A stretch of DNA of 64,000 nucleotides from Xiphias gladius (lineage: Eukaryota; Chordata; Actinopteri; Istiophoriformes; Xiphiidae), in NCBI RefSeq assembly GCF_016859285.1, contig NC_053413.1, positions 14,237,001-14,301,000 on the forward strand. Reading direction: 5' to 3'. Made by a program: the position numbers and the translations under genes. This document shows, one piece after another, positions 31,188 to 61,059 of the stretch. Position 1 is the stretch's first letter. The number at the start of each line of letters is the position of its first letter. The notes beneath the pieces are model-generated. The model did no database searches. It worked only from the letters and a program-made list of their open reading frames with translations, and was not told the origin of the DNA.

Positions 31188-32564
31188 TACACACTAACAC
31201 CAGCATCACCAGATCACGAGTTCAGTCTTTTGTTCCTTCATTGTGTTTTCTTTTCCCCCATTGATCTCACCTTCACACACAGGTCAGAAGTTGGCACTGG
31301 GAGATCGTGTTATCTGGACTATCAGCTGCTATCTGGGCCCACACACTGCACTCACACACAGTGAGGAGGAAAGGAGCTCTTTTAACCACTGCTACAGCCA
31401 CTGCCCTGGCATTACTGTGTAGAAGCACATGTAGGTGATTTAAAGTACATTTTAAATGTTTATGCTGTCTGTGATTCTATAATGCTGTGATTTATAGACA
31501 GTGACGTTCTTGTCCCCGCATATTTGCGCTCATCCCTACATCCCTTGAAAAATGTTAGCATACAGTAAATATAAAACTTTTTATTTTACTTTTTCTCTGT
31601 GTTATCGTAGTTTCACACTTGAAAGATATGCTTGAGAATCTGCATTTGAAAGGTTCAGGGAGAGTAAGAGTAAGCAACTCCACCTCTCAACCCTGGTGTG
31701 TGTTTTTTTGACGATTATCAAAAGACAATCATCAAAACATGAAGTGGCTCACCTGCATTTCTAGGCTCAAGCGTTCCAACAATAATTGTGCCAGTGATAA
31801 AGGAGTCAAATAAGCGCAAAAGAGAGGACGAAAAGTCCCAAAATAGAAAAACCTGGCAAAAACCTGACTATAAAGAAAAGTTATACACCATAAAACTGTA
31901 ACGTTATCTCTCTTTTCTTAGCTGATATACCCCTGTACAATGCCTTATGCTTGTGGGAACTCATCCCAAAGTTACACATTTGTGCCTTTGTTAGTGTAAG
32001 TTACGTGTATTGAAACCAGGCTGTGTCATCACATTTGAACTTAATTATTTCATTAATTTTTTTTCAGGGACATTTAGAAGGAAATTAATGGGTGGTTTAG
32101 AATTTTTATGTCTTGCCTCAATGTACTCTTAAATTAAAATGTTTTTGAATTACGAAACATATAAAATACAAAGAGTATTTTGAGTATAAAGATGTGGTAC
32201 AGTGGTTTGGTGATTAGCAAGACAATCCTTAATTAAGTTGACTGTATTTTAATGGATGTTGCATTTACTTTGTTACTTTGCTATAGCTGCGAATATAAGT
32301 CTGAACAGTTGTTTACCCAATTTTCCACCAAATGCATGCTGGGATAGGCTCTAGCCCCGCTATGACCCATAACTGGGCAGCATGTTTTCATTTTCTTGTC
32401 ACTGAGCTGTAACATTAAATACAACGTGCTCCCAGGATGACAAGACCTCGGGGGGAAACTTGTTCTCATTAACCTACAACTTTAAGAGAAAATCAGTCTG
32501 ACCAGCACTGCTTACTGCTTTTGCACGTGTGTATGAGAGAGATTAAATATTAAACTAGAATGGC

Positions 32565-32860
32565 ACTCAGTTGAGTGCATACCTTCGCCAAGGCCAATGT
32601 CAAACAACATAAACCAGACTTCAGAGAAAAGAATTCAAATTCATGGTAAATGATCCTGATCTGGCCCAAAATGTAATGGTTCTTCCCTGGGCCATGCCCC
32701 ATCCCTCCACCGAGTTCGGTGCAAATCAGTTCAGTACTATTTGCATAATCCTGCTGACAAATAAACCACCCAACCAACAAACAAACAAACCAAAAACCAA
32801 CCAACAAATAAACAGACAGACAACATGAAAACATAACCTACTTGGCAGAGGTAATAGATG
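32565..32860. mobile_element. Probable non-LTR retrotransposon 3' tail
   Basis: Wording such as ACCTTCGCCAAGG, GGTTCTTCCCTGGGCCATGC, TAATCCTGCTGACAAATAAA, an A/C-rich (CAAA)n tract and CATAACCTACTTGGCAGAGG recurs in fish genomes as the 3' end of a LINE-type family. No reverse transcriptase frame is present, so it is a 5'-truncated copy or a derived SINE. The family name is not certain. Confidence 0.5.
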
Positions 32861-33288
32861 AAAACTAAGTTTAGCTTGTGTTGAACCATAACCATAAATT
32901 ACCATTGTGTTGTACTGTCTGATTCTAAATGTGTGTGTGTGTTTGTGTGAGTGTGTATGAGGTTTGGTTTAGAGGTGGACTTGCATGACAGTAACTTCAA
33001 AAGGACTGAGGTATCAGATTCAGACATGGGCTGCTTTGCTTGGGCTGACAAACCAGGAGCTGTTGTGCTGGAAGCGAAGGAATTTACAGCATCTACCTTT
33101 CATCTACACAGGTGGGCCTGTGTGAATGTGTGTGTTTGTGTGTGTGTGCATTTGTGTGTTTGTATGTGCATGTAAGTATATCTGTGTATGAGGAGACAAG
33201 GGGGTGTATATGTGTATGGGTATGTGGTTTTTTGTTTGGGTTCTTAAGAATGTGCAGTGCATATAAGCATATGAAGGTATTTGTGTGA

Positions 33289-33294
<6 letters not shown>

Positions 33295-33344
<50 letters not shown>
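33295..33344 (+). repeat. (GT)25 microsatellite
   Basis: Uninterrupted GT tract within a wider GT-rich stretch (33118-33360). Confidence 0.96.
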
Positions 33345-33347
<3 letters not shown>

Positions 33348-34954
33348 CTTGTGTGTGCACGTGCACAATGGCAGAGATTTAGACAAACGAGTCACAACAA
33401 TCACCCAGGAAGCCAGTGATCCCAGACACTTTCCAGGTGGTTCAATGCTGCAGTTCAGTGCTTCTCAACGTTGAGTCATTGCTCATGAAGTGGAGATGTT
33501 TGAAATCAACCCATACAGTAGGAAAACACATACAGCCAAATGTATGATGATATACAAAAAGGCACTGATGTGACAGTACAGCTTGTAAGGCAATACATTT
33601 TGAGGGAGTATTTTCTAACCCAGCCTCAGTGGGTGTCAGGTGACTGACTGGAAGCAGAGCGCAATGTAATGCTTGCACAATATGAAGCACTCCTCTGGCA
33701 CAATGAAATAACAATAAAATGCAATGAGTTTTTGATCTTAATTATGTTCTGTCTAAATTCCTTATAATCAGTATGTCTTAAGCAAACCAAAACTCAGTTT
33801 TCATGCAACACAAAAACGTCCAGGCAAATGGCTTCTTTGGGTATTAAATTGATACTGAGTGTTTCATGCTATCTTATAACTACTGTGTATGCCTCCTTCC
33901 GCACTCCAAGATTGCTTGAGAAACATGCAAATTTGGTATTCGTAGAGACATAACAACAGCGGTCGGGCTGAAAATGGGAATTTAATGACTCCTAATTTGG
34001 ATATGGAGTCATTAAAACTTTAGGCATCTGGAATGCTACAGTAAAGTTCATAGAGTGCTAATAGTGGAAAAAGTTTGCCTTTTGGTGACCATGAATATAC
34101 AAAGCAAAGCTTCTTGGCCATTCAAATGACATTTTTATATTTTAAGATAACCTGTCACATATCAAAGATATGATAATATGTGACAAGTCAAGAGCTAATA
34201 CTTGGTGGCACTGGAAAAAATGTGGCAGTTTTACTAAAATCCCCTCAGGGTCCTTCTCTGCGGACCATCCAAACCTTCCATATCGGCTGTCAAGACATAT
34301 GTGGATGGACGGACATACTGACACGGCCATATTAGGTGCACGGGTCCAAGCAGAGACATGTTGAAACAGTTTACATTTGATCTAAATGTCAGATTAAGCC
34401 TTGTTCATAAAATCAGTTTCGCCTGACGAGTTCAGTTTCATTTATGGCTGACGTACAAAAAAATCAGTCAGGCATTGCACAGTAACTTATAAGGTAACGA
34501 GTAACATATGACTGAGTCACAGGTCCATATTCTAAAACTATTTTTATACATTTGCATTTTGTGCATGCGTTTTTTGGTCTTTCGGTTTTCAGCACTGAAG
34601 AAACAAATTTTTATATAACTCACATTTATTGCGAGAGTCAGTATCTTCAGCGTCTGACCGATTACATTGTTTCAATGAGATTTAGGCCTAAACATAAATT
34701 CACTTACAGTAGATATATAGATACTTTTGGGTTTAAAATATCAACATGCTGACGGCAAACCTTTTGTCTGACACCTCAACAATGCACCTTGATAATCGAG
34801 AAGGCCTTTTCTAAAGAGTGTTTTTAACCAGCAAACGCAATCAGATTTAGCTCATCTGCATTTGTGATAACAGTATTGATCCTTTATCTATTTGCAGGGT
34901 CACAGACAAACACACACAAATACACTACAAAAGACTGGCAAAGACCACAGAAAC

Positions 34955-37170
34955 ACTTTTTTCATTCAATTTATTTTGTTAGTTAAATTTCTATAGCAGG
35001 TGAGGGAACATAACAGTCACGCGAGGGTTTTCTTGAGCATAGTTTTCAGAAGTCACAGTGTTTTAGACATGGACAAGAACATTTCTTTTAAAAAATGACA
35101 ATGAAGAAGGAAGGCCGAGAGGAAACTTAAAAACAAGGTGTAACAGTGACACATTCCTACACACCTTCTCCTTCATGATCCTCCGACTACCACCTTTGCT
35201 CCACAAAAAAAAAGGCCTCTGCTCTAAAGTGTTGTCAACCCCTCCCTCCCATAACCCCCCCATCAAAAAATGCAAACAAAACAAAACAATAAAACAAAAA
35301 CAAACTTGGCAACAAATAGATATATTTATATATAATATATATTTACTCTTTAAAAATAGAACTTCAGTCTAGATACTAACATCTGTACAAACTACAAAAA
35401 TAAATTTTTAATATAAATAATTTATATGGCATGACATTAACAATTTTTTGAAATAAACTACAAACTAATGCAGGAGCACCCCCCCCTCCCCAACTACAAA
35501 CTCCTCACCACTGTCTGACAACACCCCCTGGCTGTCTACGGTCTAATGGAACTGTAAATGGTGCTTTGCCCGTTTTGCTTAATTATTCACAACTGCACAG
35601 TAGCTACTTAACTCTTCTTTCGTATTTACAAAAGAAACCAAAGCTGCCACTTGATAAATGACATGAAAAAAAATAGATTGGCAAGTTTTTCCCTGCAATT
35701 TAACCTGGCAGTGATGAGACCAATACTGAACAACAACAACAGCAACTTTGTAAAGCAAATGAAATGATAATCCTAAGAATGAATGAAGAATGTGGCATAT
35801 ATGAGGTTATTAACAAGAAGAGTGAGACATTAGAAAGTGTCAGAGCAGGCTGAAGCATTAAAAAGAATGAACCAGTTTACATAATGAAATAATTGCACAG
35901 GATCACAACGGTATGAATGTGTTAAAACCCTAAAGCAGCCAGCAAAGAAAAACGGAAAAAATATTAATAATAAAATAAAATCACTCCCTTTGCATTGGAT
36001 TTTATAATTCCCTTTCAAAATAATACAAGGAAGTGAACAACACTTTTGTCACAAAGTGACAAATGTGAACGTCACCCACTGTAGAGCTTACAAAAACTGC
36101 AGAAGAATAAAAAAGAAATCGTATCACAGCTCCTTCAAGTAGTTTAAAACTGCAGAGGACATTGGGACAACAGGACAAAGATTTAACACGAAATATGATG
36201 TATGAATTAGATGTGACCCTGCCAGCATGTTGCCGGACTGACCACATTTAGAAATATTCCCACAGATGGACTGACAAAAATCAATCTACTACAGTTTCTT
36301 GAAAAACATTCTGTGTCTGGACAAGACTGAGACCAAACCTGTAAAACATATTTACACTAAAGCATGAACATAATACTGAGCTCTGAATGCTGTGATAACA
36401 AAAACAAGGGGATATACTGAAGGCACGGCGGTTACTACTGTTAAGAAAACAGTATCTGCTGCGTAACTCTCTGCTTTTTTTTTTTTTTACAGTGCACACT
36501 GTGACAGAGAATATATATCTATACTTAAAATACAAAAGAGAGTGTGCCAGATGCAGAATATCTCACAGTATAATACTGTGTAGAAAGTTACTAAGTACAC
36601 GGACTTAAGCAAGAGGGAGAAGAGGGGGGTACTGCATTTTTTAAGGCAAATCACTTAACATTATTTTGAAGTGTAGCAGCAAAAAAAAAACCCAAAACAA
36701 AACAAAACAAAAAAAAACAATAACATAACAATACAAATAGAAATAAAACACTGACCATGTATGTTCAATAGCCTAATATCTTATTAACATCTCACTTTAT
36801 GTGGACACTTTTTACATATAGCGCATTTCTTATTCTATACACTGTGGGGGGGAAAAAAAATCAACTGCCCCACAACAAAATAATCTTTTACATCTGAACT
36901 TTTACACAAGAGTATACCCAAGTTATACAGTACTCTTTTAAATAGCTTCCCTCTTTTTTAGTATTAAAATATATAATCATAGATTTATATAATTCTTAAA
37001 ACAAGTTGATTTCTTTCTTAATATGTCCTTGAAATAAATCCTCTCCTTTTTTTGTCTGAAGTCTATGTACAGCTGAGAGTTCAAGTTGTGATGTGACGCT
37101 ATGTGGGCGTCAAGGTGCTCTGGGAAGCAGCCAGAGACTTGAAGAGAGAAGGCACAGCGTGTGAGAGAGT
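34955..37170 (-). other. ptch2: ptch2 3' UTR
   Basis: It spans from the ptch2 stop at 37171 to just past a minus-strand AATAAA (34970-34975), about 2.2 kb. The stretch is strongly AT-rich with many ATTTA pentamers on the transcript strand. It has two TGTAAATA Pumilio-type sites (35633-35640 and 36349-36356). No open frame or repeat element is evident. Confidence 0.65.
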
Positions 37171-54100
<16,930 letters not shown>

Positions 54101-54149
54101 CTAGAAAACAAAGAATAAAGAATCAATTGATACCGAATTCTTGAATTAT

Positions 54150-54183
54150 ATAGATAGATAGACAGATAGATGGATAGATAGAT
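54150..54183 (+). repeat. (GATA)n tetranucleotide repeat
   Basis: TAGA/GATA units with GACA and GGAT variants, 50 bp upstream of a ptch2 exon. Confidence 0.9.
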
Positions 54184-55215
54184 TAGCACAGAATATCTTT
54201 AACGCACATACAAAGACACACACGTACGCACATTGGGATCATGTAACAAAGTGTCTTGCGTGCATACATATGCACACACGCTTACAAAAGAACACACATA
54301 TATCGACCAACGCCCTTGGCCCTTGCCAGTGTTGGTTTTGAAGGCACTTCACACAAGCCAGCGTCTGGCCAAGAGAAATGAGTAATACAGCTTCTCATTG
54401 GCTCCTTCTGTGAAACAGATGTGCCCTGTTAGTTAGGAAAACCAGCCATCTGATGCCCCGAAAAACCCCTCTACCACTCTGCTCAGGGCAGCAGATATGG
54501 ACACAGACATTTTGAATAAATCAAAAGGGATCATGACGAACAACTGATGAACTGTTCTTCTTTGTTAAATCCTGTGTCCATCTTTGAGGCAGTTTAGATG
54601 ACAAACGGCCAAATTTAAGTAACTCCTATATGGAAACGAGTGAGAAAGAAAAGAGAAGAGAAGAAAAGCGAACAGAAGAGAAGAGAAGTTGTAAATGACA
54701 GCCATCAAAGACATACGGAGATAAAATAAGGTAAATAGGTTCACAGAGAGAGAAATGTGAATGTCAGAGGTGGTGATGATGAGAAAAGAGATAGAGACAG
54801 GATGACAAAAAAAAAAAAAAAAACAGAGAGAGGGAGCTATGTTGTGCTGTGTGGTAGACTCCAGCCCCCTAATTACAGAAGGTTGCCCTGAAAAGAGTTT
54901 GCCAGCCGGGGGGATCTGTGCCTGTGCCAAGTGGACATGAAACATGCCGCGCTGGATCACAGAGGGCCTGTCTGCCCCTCTTGCTGTCCCACTACATGAC
55001 AACCCCAGAGAGAGAAAGAGAGGGAGGGAAAGGGAGAGAGGTGGGGAGGTGGGGGAAGTTTGGAAACAAGGGCTACCTCCTTCTTAGTTCTAACTCTTGT
55101 CACTCTTTTACTCACTTTCACTGTGCTGCACTCAATCCTGGCTTCGCCTTAGCATCTATTTTTCTACTTCTCTTATTACTGTCTATAGCTCCTGCCTCTG
55201 TCCTTCTCTCTGTCT

Positions 55216-55275
55216 CTTTCTTTGTTTGTTTGTTTCTTTCTTTCTTTCTTTTTTCTTTCTTTCTATCTTTCTTTC
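55216..55275 (+). repeat. (TTTC)n tetranucleotide repeat
   Basis: TTTC and TTTG units in a long pyrimidine-rich stretch. Confidence 0.9.
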
Positions 55276-56091
55276 CCCCACGCTCTCTGCACCTCCCCCA
55301 GCCTGGAGCAGGCTCCTATAATTGATGGGGAGAAAAGAAAAAACAAACTAATTCAGCCTACGCCATTAAAGTGTGAGATCAGGTTAAAAACTCTGGGCCT
55401 TGGAGACACACTCCAATATTTCTAAGCTTCGCTTTCAGGGCTTTAATTACCGTCGCAGGGGCTTGAGAATATCAAGTCACCTCGTTTTGCAGGCACGGGT
55501 GTCTTTTTTTAAGTATCTGGCTCAGTGCATCCCAGAAGAAAATACTTAAAATTGGGACATGTTCTTGTTGGGTTTGCACATCTGGTCCTACAAATTTTTT
55601 AAAGCTGAGAAGTATTTATAAAGCTTTTATTCCAAGGGAGCCACAACAAAAAGATGTAGGATAAGTAATTTCCTGAAGACTTTTGGGAGACTTTTGTGGT
55701 TGAGAAAATTAAGTAAACGTTTTTCAAAAGGAGTACTGGTTCTTTGAGTTTATTTGACTTTTATTAAACCATTTTCACACTGCCAAGTACATGTGCAAAG
55801 TGATGAGGCTTGATGTAAAAACTGTCCTTGGACACATAGTTCCCCCCAACTCCACTCAGTTTCCTTGCCACACAGATTTCCAATCAAAAAAGGCTACTAC
55901 AAAATGGAACCCTTTCCGTTCGTGGACCGCTTTGACATCTGTTAAACCTTTTTTGACATTTCGTATGTTAACCTCTGCAGCGTGGGGTTTTGATCCCAAC
56001 AGGAACTGGGTGGCTCGGATAGACTCGGGCTCTGTAATTACAGGCCTCCTGAAGTAAATTATAGCTATTTGTGTCTCGTTCCTCCCATCTG

Positions 56092-56100
56092 GACCACCCA
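56092..56100 (+). promoter_or_regulatory. GLI-type binding site (GACCACCCA)
   Basis: Second exact GLI consensus 9-mer in the window, also inside ptch2, in the presumed first long intron about 2 kb upstream of the first exon seen. Intron 1-2 enhancers with GLI sites are known for patched genes. Confidence 0.45.
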
Positions 56101-56797
56101 GGCAGTCAGTCCTCTCTCTTCTCTCTCTCTATTTCTCGCCTTCTCTCCTCAACCCCTGGTCCGGCCCCAACCACCCAACTTTAAGCTTTGCAACTACTCT
56201 GCTCATTTTAGCTCCACTCAGTTCACTGCTCGCTCCCGAAGGAACCTCGTCCTTTCTTTTCTTATCTGTCTTTCTTTCTATCTCCCGATTTTGCTTCTCC
56301 TTTTTCTCCCTCTTTCTCATTTTCTACCTCTTTCTCTTTGTCACTCTTTTTCAGTCCCCCTACCCTCTCCCTCAGCCTGCGCTGCACACAGCCTTAAAGA
56401 GACAGTTCCCAGAAATTTTCCCACCCTGGGAAGAAAGCGCCTTTGAGTGTGGGGTTTTAACACCCCCATGGCGGGTAATTTTATTACATGAGCAATTTTT
56501 GTAACGTGAAATATTAGTCCATGTCTGGCAACACGAACAGAAATGAAAAAAAAAAAGATCACAACTGTCTAAATCATATCTACAGTTCTTTCATTGGATG
56601 TTAGATGAGAAACTCGACTTACAAATTTTAGCAATCAACTTGACTCTGTGGGGTGAAACATACAAATTCATTTACTAGCCTCACCACTAAAAGTACTTTC
56701 ACAACAGTTACGACAGGGAAAGTGAAAAGCAGGCGTAAAATATCACAACAAGCCCTGACATGGTTTCATTGCTGTGGGTGAACAAATATGATGTTTG

Positions 56798-56799
<2 letters not shown>

Positions 56800-56844
<45 letters not shown>

Positions 56845-56846
56845 AT

Positions 56847-56884
<38 letters not shown>
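56800..56884 (+). repeat. Compound (GT)n microsatellite
   Basis: Two GT runs separated by GCATGTGTATG. Confidence 0.96.
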
Positions 56885-56886
<2 letters not shown>

Positions 56887-57064
56887 CATTGTAAAAACTG
56901 GACCCTGTCTCCATCAACCTCAGTCATTTCCTCCTCACCTGACCCTTCCATTCCCAAAAGCCGAACCCCCAGAATCCCCTAACTTGGTTAAATATATGTG
57001 GCTTCTCACATCTGGCTTCTAGGATAGAGCCAAGGCCACCTTTAAAGCACTGTGTTTCAAATTT

Positions 57065-57089
57065 ATTCTATTCTATTCTATTCTATTCT
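57065..57089 (+). repeat. (TTCTA)5 pentanucleotide repeat
   Basis: Five units of ATTCT/TTCTA in register. Confidence 0.92.
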
Positions 57090-57420
57090 CCCTTCGTGGC
57101 TTACAGGCCTAGTCCCAGTTCCAGGCCATGCTAGGTCAGACCAGGCCACCTTCAAAGTTCAGTGTGGTAGATTAGCTGGATTAGGGGGCCTCTGAAAGGC
57201 CCCACGCTGCTTTTGGAGGAAGACCCAAGACGAAGATGGCTGTAAGTGACATGTACGCCATTACCTGCTATGTAGTGCATTGGAAATGACCTTTTCCTGA
57301 TTGACACTGCATGAGAAGAAAAGTAAAGCTGATTTCTACACAGAACTTCCCTTGATAACAGAAAGATTTATGGGGAAAAAAGTTCTGACCAATTCTAAGT
57401 AGCAACAATGTGAAAAAAAA

Positions 57421-58916
57421 AAAAAAAGACAGAAAGCTATCCCTTGGCTGCCCTCTTCCATACATCATTTACTCTTTCTCTCAAGCCTTTTTTTCACAGT
57501 GTCCTCCAATAAAGGTCCTTTATTTCTTTTGATTTTCAGCTAAGGAAATGATGGTTGAGAAATTCAATCTCTTGGCCTGGCACCCAGCATCACAAAAAAA
57601 AAACCTCTTGCTCCTTTTGTCACACGTGGACCCACCAGAATCAGGACTGTGTCCCACTTTGGGTCCCCAGCCCGGCCCTGCCCTGTGGCATTCCCTAGCC
57701 AGGGCACCCCCAGCAGATGGGCCGTTCCTCCATACAATCCTTCAGTACAGCATTTCCAGACTGAATGCAGACCCTTTTGTCATTCAGCACTTCGATTTCT
57801 TTCAGATGTTTCCCAACAAACAGCAGAATAAAATAAAGAGGGAACGTTTTTTTCACAACAAAAGCAAATGGACCAAAACTTTCCCAGCCTGTAAAACAAT
57901 GCCAGAGTTGGCTGTGGGAGGTTGAGGCTGGGGGCAAGAAAGAGAAGCTGGCACTTTGCTATCTTACCTATAGAAATACAATGTGTGTGTGTTTGTGTGT
58001 GTTTGTCTTAACACAAACACTGTATCAGTTCATCAATCCTCAAAGACAGTTGTTTATCAGTGTTATTTTATGAGGAGAATAAACTAATCAGTGTGTGAAC
58101 ACAAGAAAACCAAATTATCACTTTCAATCTGTTTAAATCCAGCAGTTCCCACCATGATGAAAAAAAACAAAAAAAGACAGAAAGCTATCCCTTGGCTGCC
58201 CTCTTCCATACATCATTTACTCTTTCTCTCAAGCCTTTTTTTCACAGTGTCCTCCAATAAAGGTCCTTTATTTCTTTTGATTTTCAGCTAAGGAAATGAT
58301 GGTTGAGAAATTCAATCTCTTGGCCTGGCACCCAGCATCACAAAAAAAAAACCTCTTGCTCCTTTTGTCACACGTGGACCCACCAGAATCAGGACTGTGT
58401 CCCACTTTGGGTCCCCAGCCCGGCCCTGCCCTGTGGCATTCCCTAGCCAGGGCACCCCCAGCAGATGGGCCGTTCCTCCATACAATCCTTCAGTACAGCA
58501 TTTCCAGACTGAATGCAGACCCTTTTGTCATTCAGCACTTCGATTTCTTTCAGATGTTTCCCAACAAACAGCAGAATAAAATAAAGAGGGAACGTTTTTT
58601 TCACAACAAAAGCAAATGGACCAAAACTTTCCCAGCCTGTAAAACAATGCCAGAGTTGGCTGTGGGAGGTTGAGGCTGGGGGCAAGAAAGAGAAGCTGGC
58701 ACTTTGCTATCTTACCTATAGAAATACAATGTGTGTGTGTTTGTGTGTGTTTGTCTTAACACAAACACTGTATCAGTTCATCAATCCTCAAAGACAGTTG
58801 TTTATCAGTGTTATTTTATGAGGAGAATAAACTAATCAGTGTGTGAACACAAGAAAACCAAATTATCACTTTCAATCTGTTTAAATCCAGCAGTTCCCAC
58901 CATGATGAAAAAAAAC
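57421..58916 (+). repeat. 748-bp tandem duplication
   Basis: Copy 1 (57421-58168) and copy 2 (58169-58916) appear identical wherever I compared them, including A-runs and the imperfect GT tract near 57980 and 58730. The unit boundary lies in A-rich text (AAAACAAAAAAAGACAG). The open frames at 57548 and 58296 are duplicate noise rather than genes: no similarity, and they lie within a long intron. Confidence 0.95.
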
Positions 58917-59949
58917 AAAACACCCTGAGATCACTCTTTAAAAACAGTATAAAACAGCAAAAACAACATGAAAAATCAGTTTCACTTACATTCTATTCAG
59001 ATGTGCCAGTGGTGTTAGCCACCACACATAAATTTCCACCAGGGTTGGCATTTAGGCACTTTCTATTTCCATATGTATAGGCTTGCCTGTGCTAATTATG
59101 CTAATCATGGGCAGTGTTGGCCACTGTGAAAAATAGTCACATTAGACACTCCACTGACCGCTAATACTGCTTAATGTGTGGTTGAAACATACATTCATCC
59201 CTGCCTGAAAGGCAAAATTTTTCCACGTTGCTGGTCTCATTCAGACGAGAAATGAATTTATTGAGCCCAAGAACCATTTCTTTTTTCCCTCCCAAGTACC
59301 AAGAAAATGTTCAGTCTCTCTCGGTCTCCCTCTCCCTTTACTTTTTATACTTTCATGGTGTGAAGACAGAGGCAAATGGTGCAAACTCTAAGGTGACTGG
59401 TGTTGCTTTATTTCGCGCAGACCAAAGACAAAGGTTGCTCTTCAGCAAGGAAAGAAAGGGTGCCACACTATATTGATTGAGTTTTCATTATCCCGTTTTC
59501 GGCTGCATTGCAGCCTTTCAAGATATTGAATTCAGCGTTGCAAAGAGTCTGACAGTTCAGTGCCCTTTTTATGAAAGCTTTGGCACCAAAATAACAGTAT
59601 AAAGGTATGTTATCACTGTAAATGTGGCTGTGTTGAAATCCAGTCCACATGATGAATATTTTTGTTTTATAACTGTTAGAGAGCAGTCTGTGTGTTTCCT
59701 GTATCTTGGAAGCAAAAGCCATGTGTCTATCATGTGCACATGTGTCTATAGCTGCTAAATGTGTGTTTATTTGTTGGGGGGTGGTCTTGGTCTGACTGTT
59801 GAAGAGTGTGTGTGAGTGTGTGTTGGGGGGTGGGGGTGCTGAGAAAGGGGAAGGAGTGAGGGCGACTTGGATTGAAGGATGGAGGGAAGGGGGGTGAAAT
59901 AAACATTTAGAAGTGACCCAGGTTGACTCTGGTCTTGTTTGTTCTCTCT

Positions 59950-60300
59950 ACCAGTGAGGTCCTGGGCCCTGAGCGCTGGGAGTTTATTTATCTAGCTGGG
60001 GCACCACCGCGCACTATTCACCTCCAATAATGCCTCATAGAGCTCCCTTTCTGTGTCTGAACTGGGGCGCTGTGTGCGCTCCGATGAATTATAGCATTTA
60101 CCTGCTGTGCCGCTCCGAGGTTTGTTTAGAGAAACTGCTCCAAACATCGAAATGCCCACGTGTGCATCTGCTCATTTGCGCAAACTCAGGGGTGTTTTCT
60201 CTCATCCACATTCTTTCTGTGTCTTTTAATCAATCTGTGTCTGGGTCTCCTCATATCTGCAAAACATGTCTGATTTCATTACTAGCTGGCTAAGATGGCA
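59950..60300. other. Candidate conserved non-coding element
   Basis: Non-repetitive, compositionally balanced sequence with AT-rich cores (GTTTATTTATCTAGC; GAATTATAGCATTTACC) and few CA or CT runs, unlike its neighbours. It has no splice-consistent open frame. The call rests on texture only. Confidence 0.25.
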
Positions 60301-61021
60301 CTTCAGTCTCTATGCATTCATTCAATGTGAATTGTGTATGTGTAAGTCGCCCTATCCTATCCTCTTTCTGCATGGCCTCTTTATGGAACATGCGGTGCGC
60401 CTGCTATCTGGTTAGGCCCTGTCTCATTGGACTCATATTTAGACAGCTTGAGTCTCTCCGCACATGTCTGTCGTGCCTCACCCATACTCTGCCAAGAAGG
60501 ATGAGTTTAGGCAATATAAGAGTAAACACCAGCACCTTTTACATGCAGGCCATTTCTTTCCTCTCTTTCTCAAACAAGCTTTTCACGTGGGTCTTTGTGT
60601 GGGGCAATAATCTGAGCTGAAAAAGTTTTGCGATTTTAAATGACACTTAAAACAATTATCCAAACACTGCAAAAAGAAAAAACTCTAGTTTCACAGATTT
60701 TAGTTACATGTCAAGCCTAAGCAAGCAACTTCTCTCTCATCAAACTAATACCGCCCCCCCCCCCACACCACACACACAGCACTTTATGTTGAATGACAGA
60801 CATGCACGAAACAGTCTCACATTTGATGTTTGTTCAAGTGAGACAAGCAGAAAAACAAGCAAAAAAAGCCAGCTAGCCATAAACCCTCCACCCTGTTCCT
60901 GCCCCAACCCCCCGATGTCTCCTCTCATCTTTCTCTTCTTCCTGCACCTCTTTTTATGACCTCTCTCTTTTCTGCTCGTGGACAATACAGGCTGGGTCAC
61001 AGGTTGACCAGCTCACACCAA

Positions 61022-61059
61022 TTATATATCCTGTCCTCAAAGGTGGACAGGATATATAA
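61022..61059. repeat. Perfect 15-bp inverted repeat with 8-nt loop
   Basis: TTATATATCCTGTCC (61022-61036) and GGACAGGATATATAA (61045-61059) flank TCAAAGGT. It is unrelated to nearby elements. Confidence 0.9.

Noticed and set aside
32325..32385. Fragment resembling GCATGCTGGGATAGGCTC-type SINE/LINE text
   Set aside because: Only about 60 bp; too short to delimit or classify.
34153..34185. 10-bp inverted repeat TGTCACATAT/ATATGTGACA with 13-nt loop
   Set aside because: Stem length is near chance for this window, and the flanks look like an old repeat fragment.
57548..58673. Two identical 125-codon frames (57548 and 58296)
   Set aside because: They are duplicated by the 748-bp tandem repeat, resemble no known protein, and lie in a presumed intron on the opposite strand.
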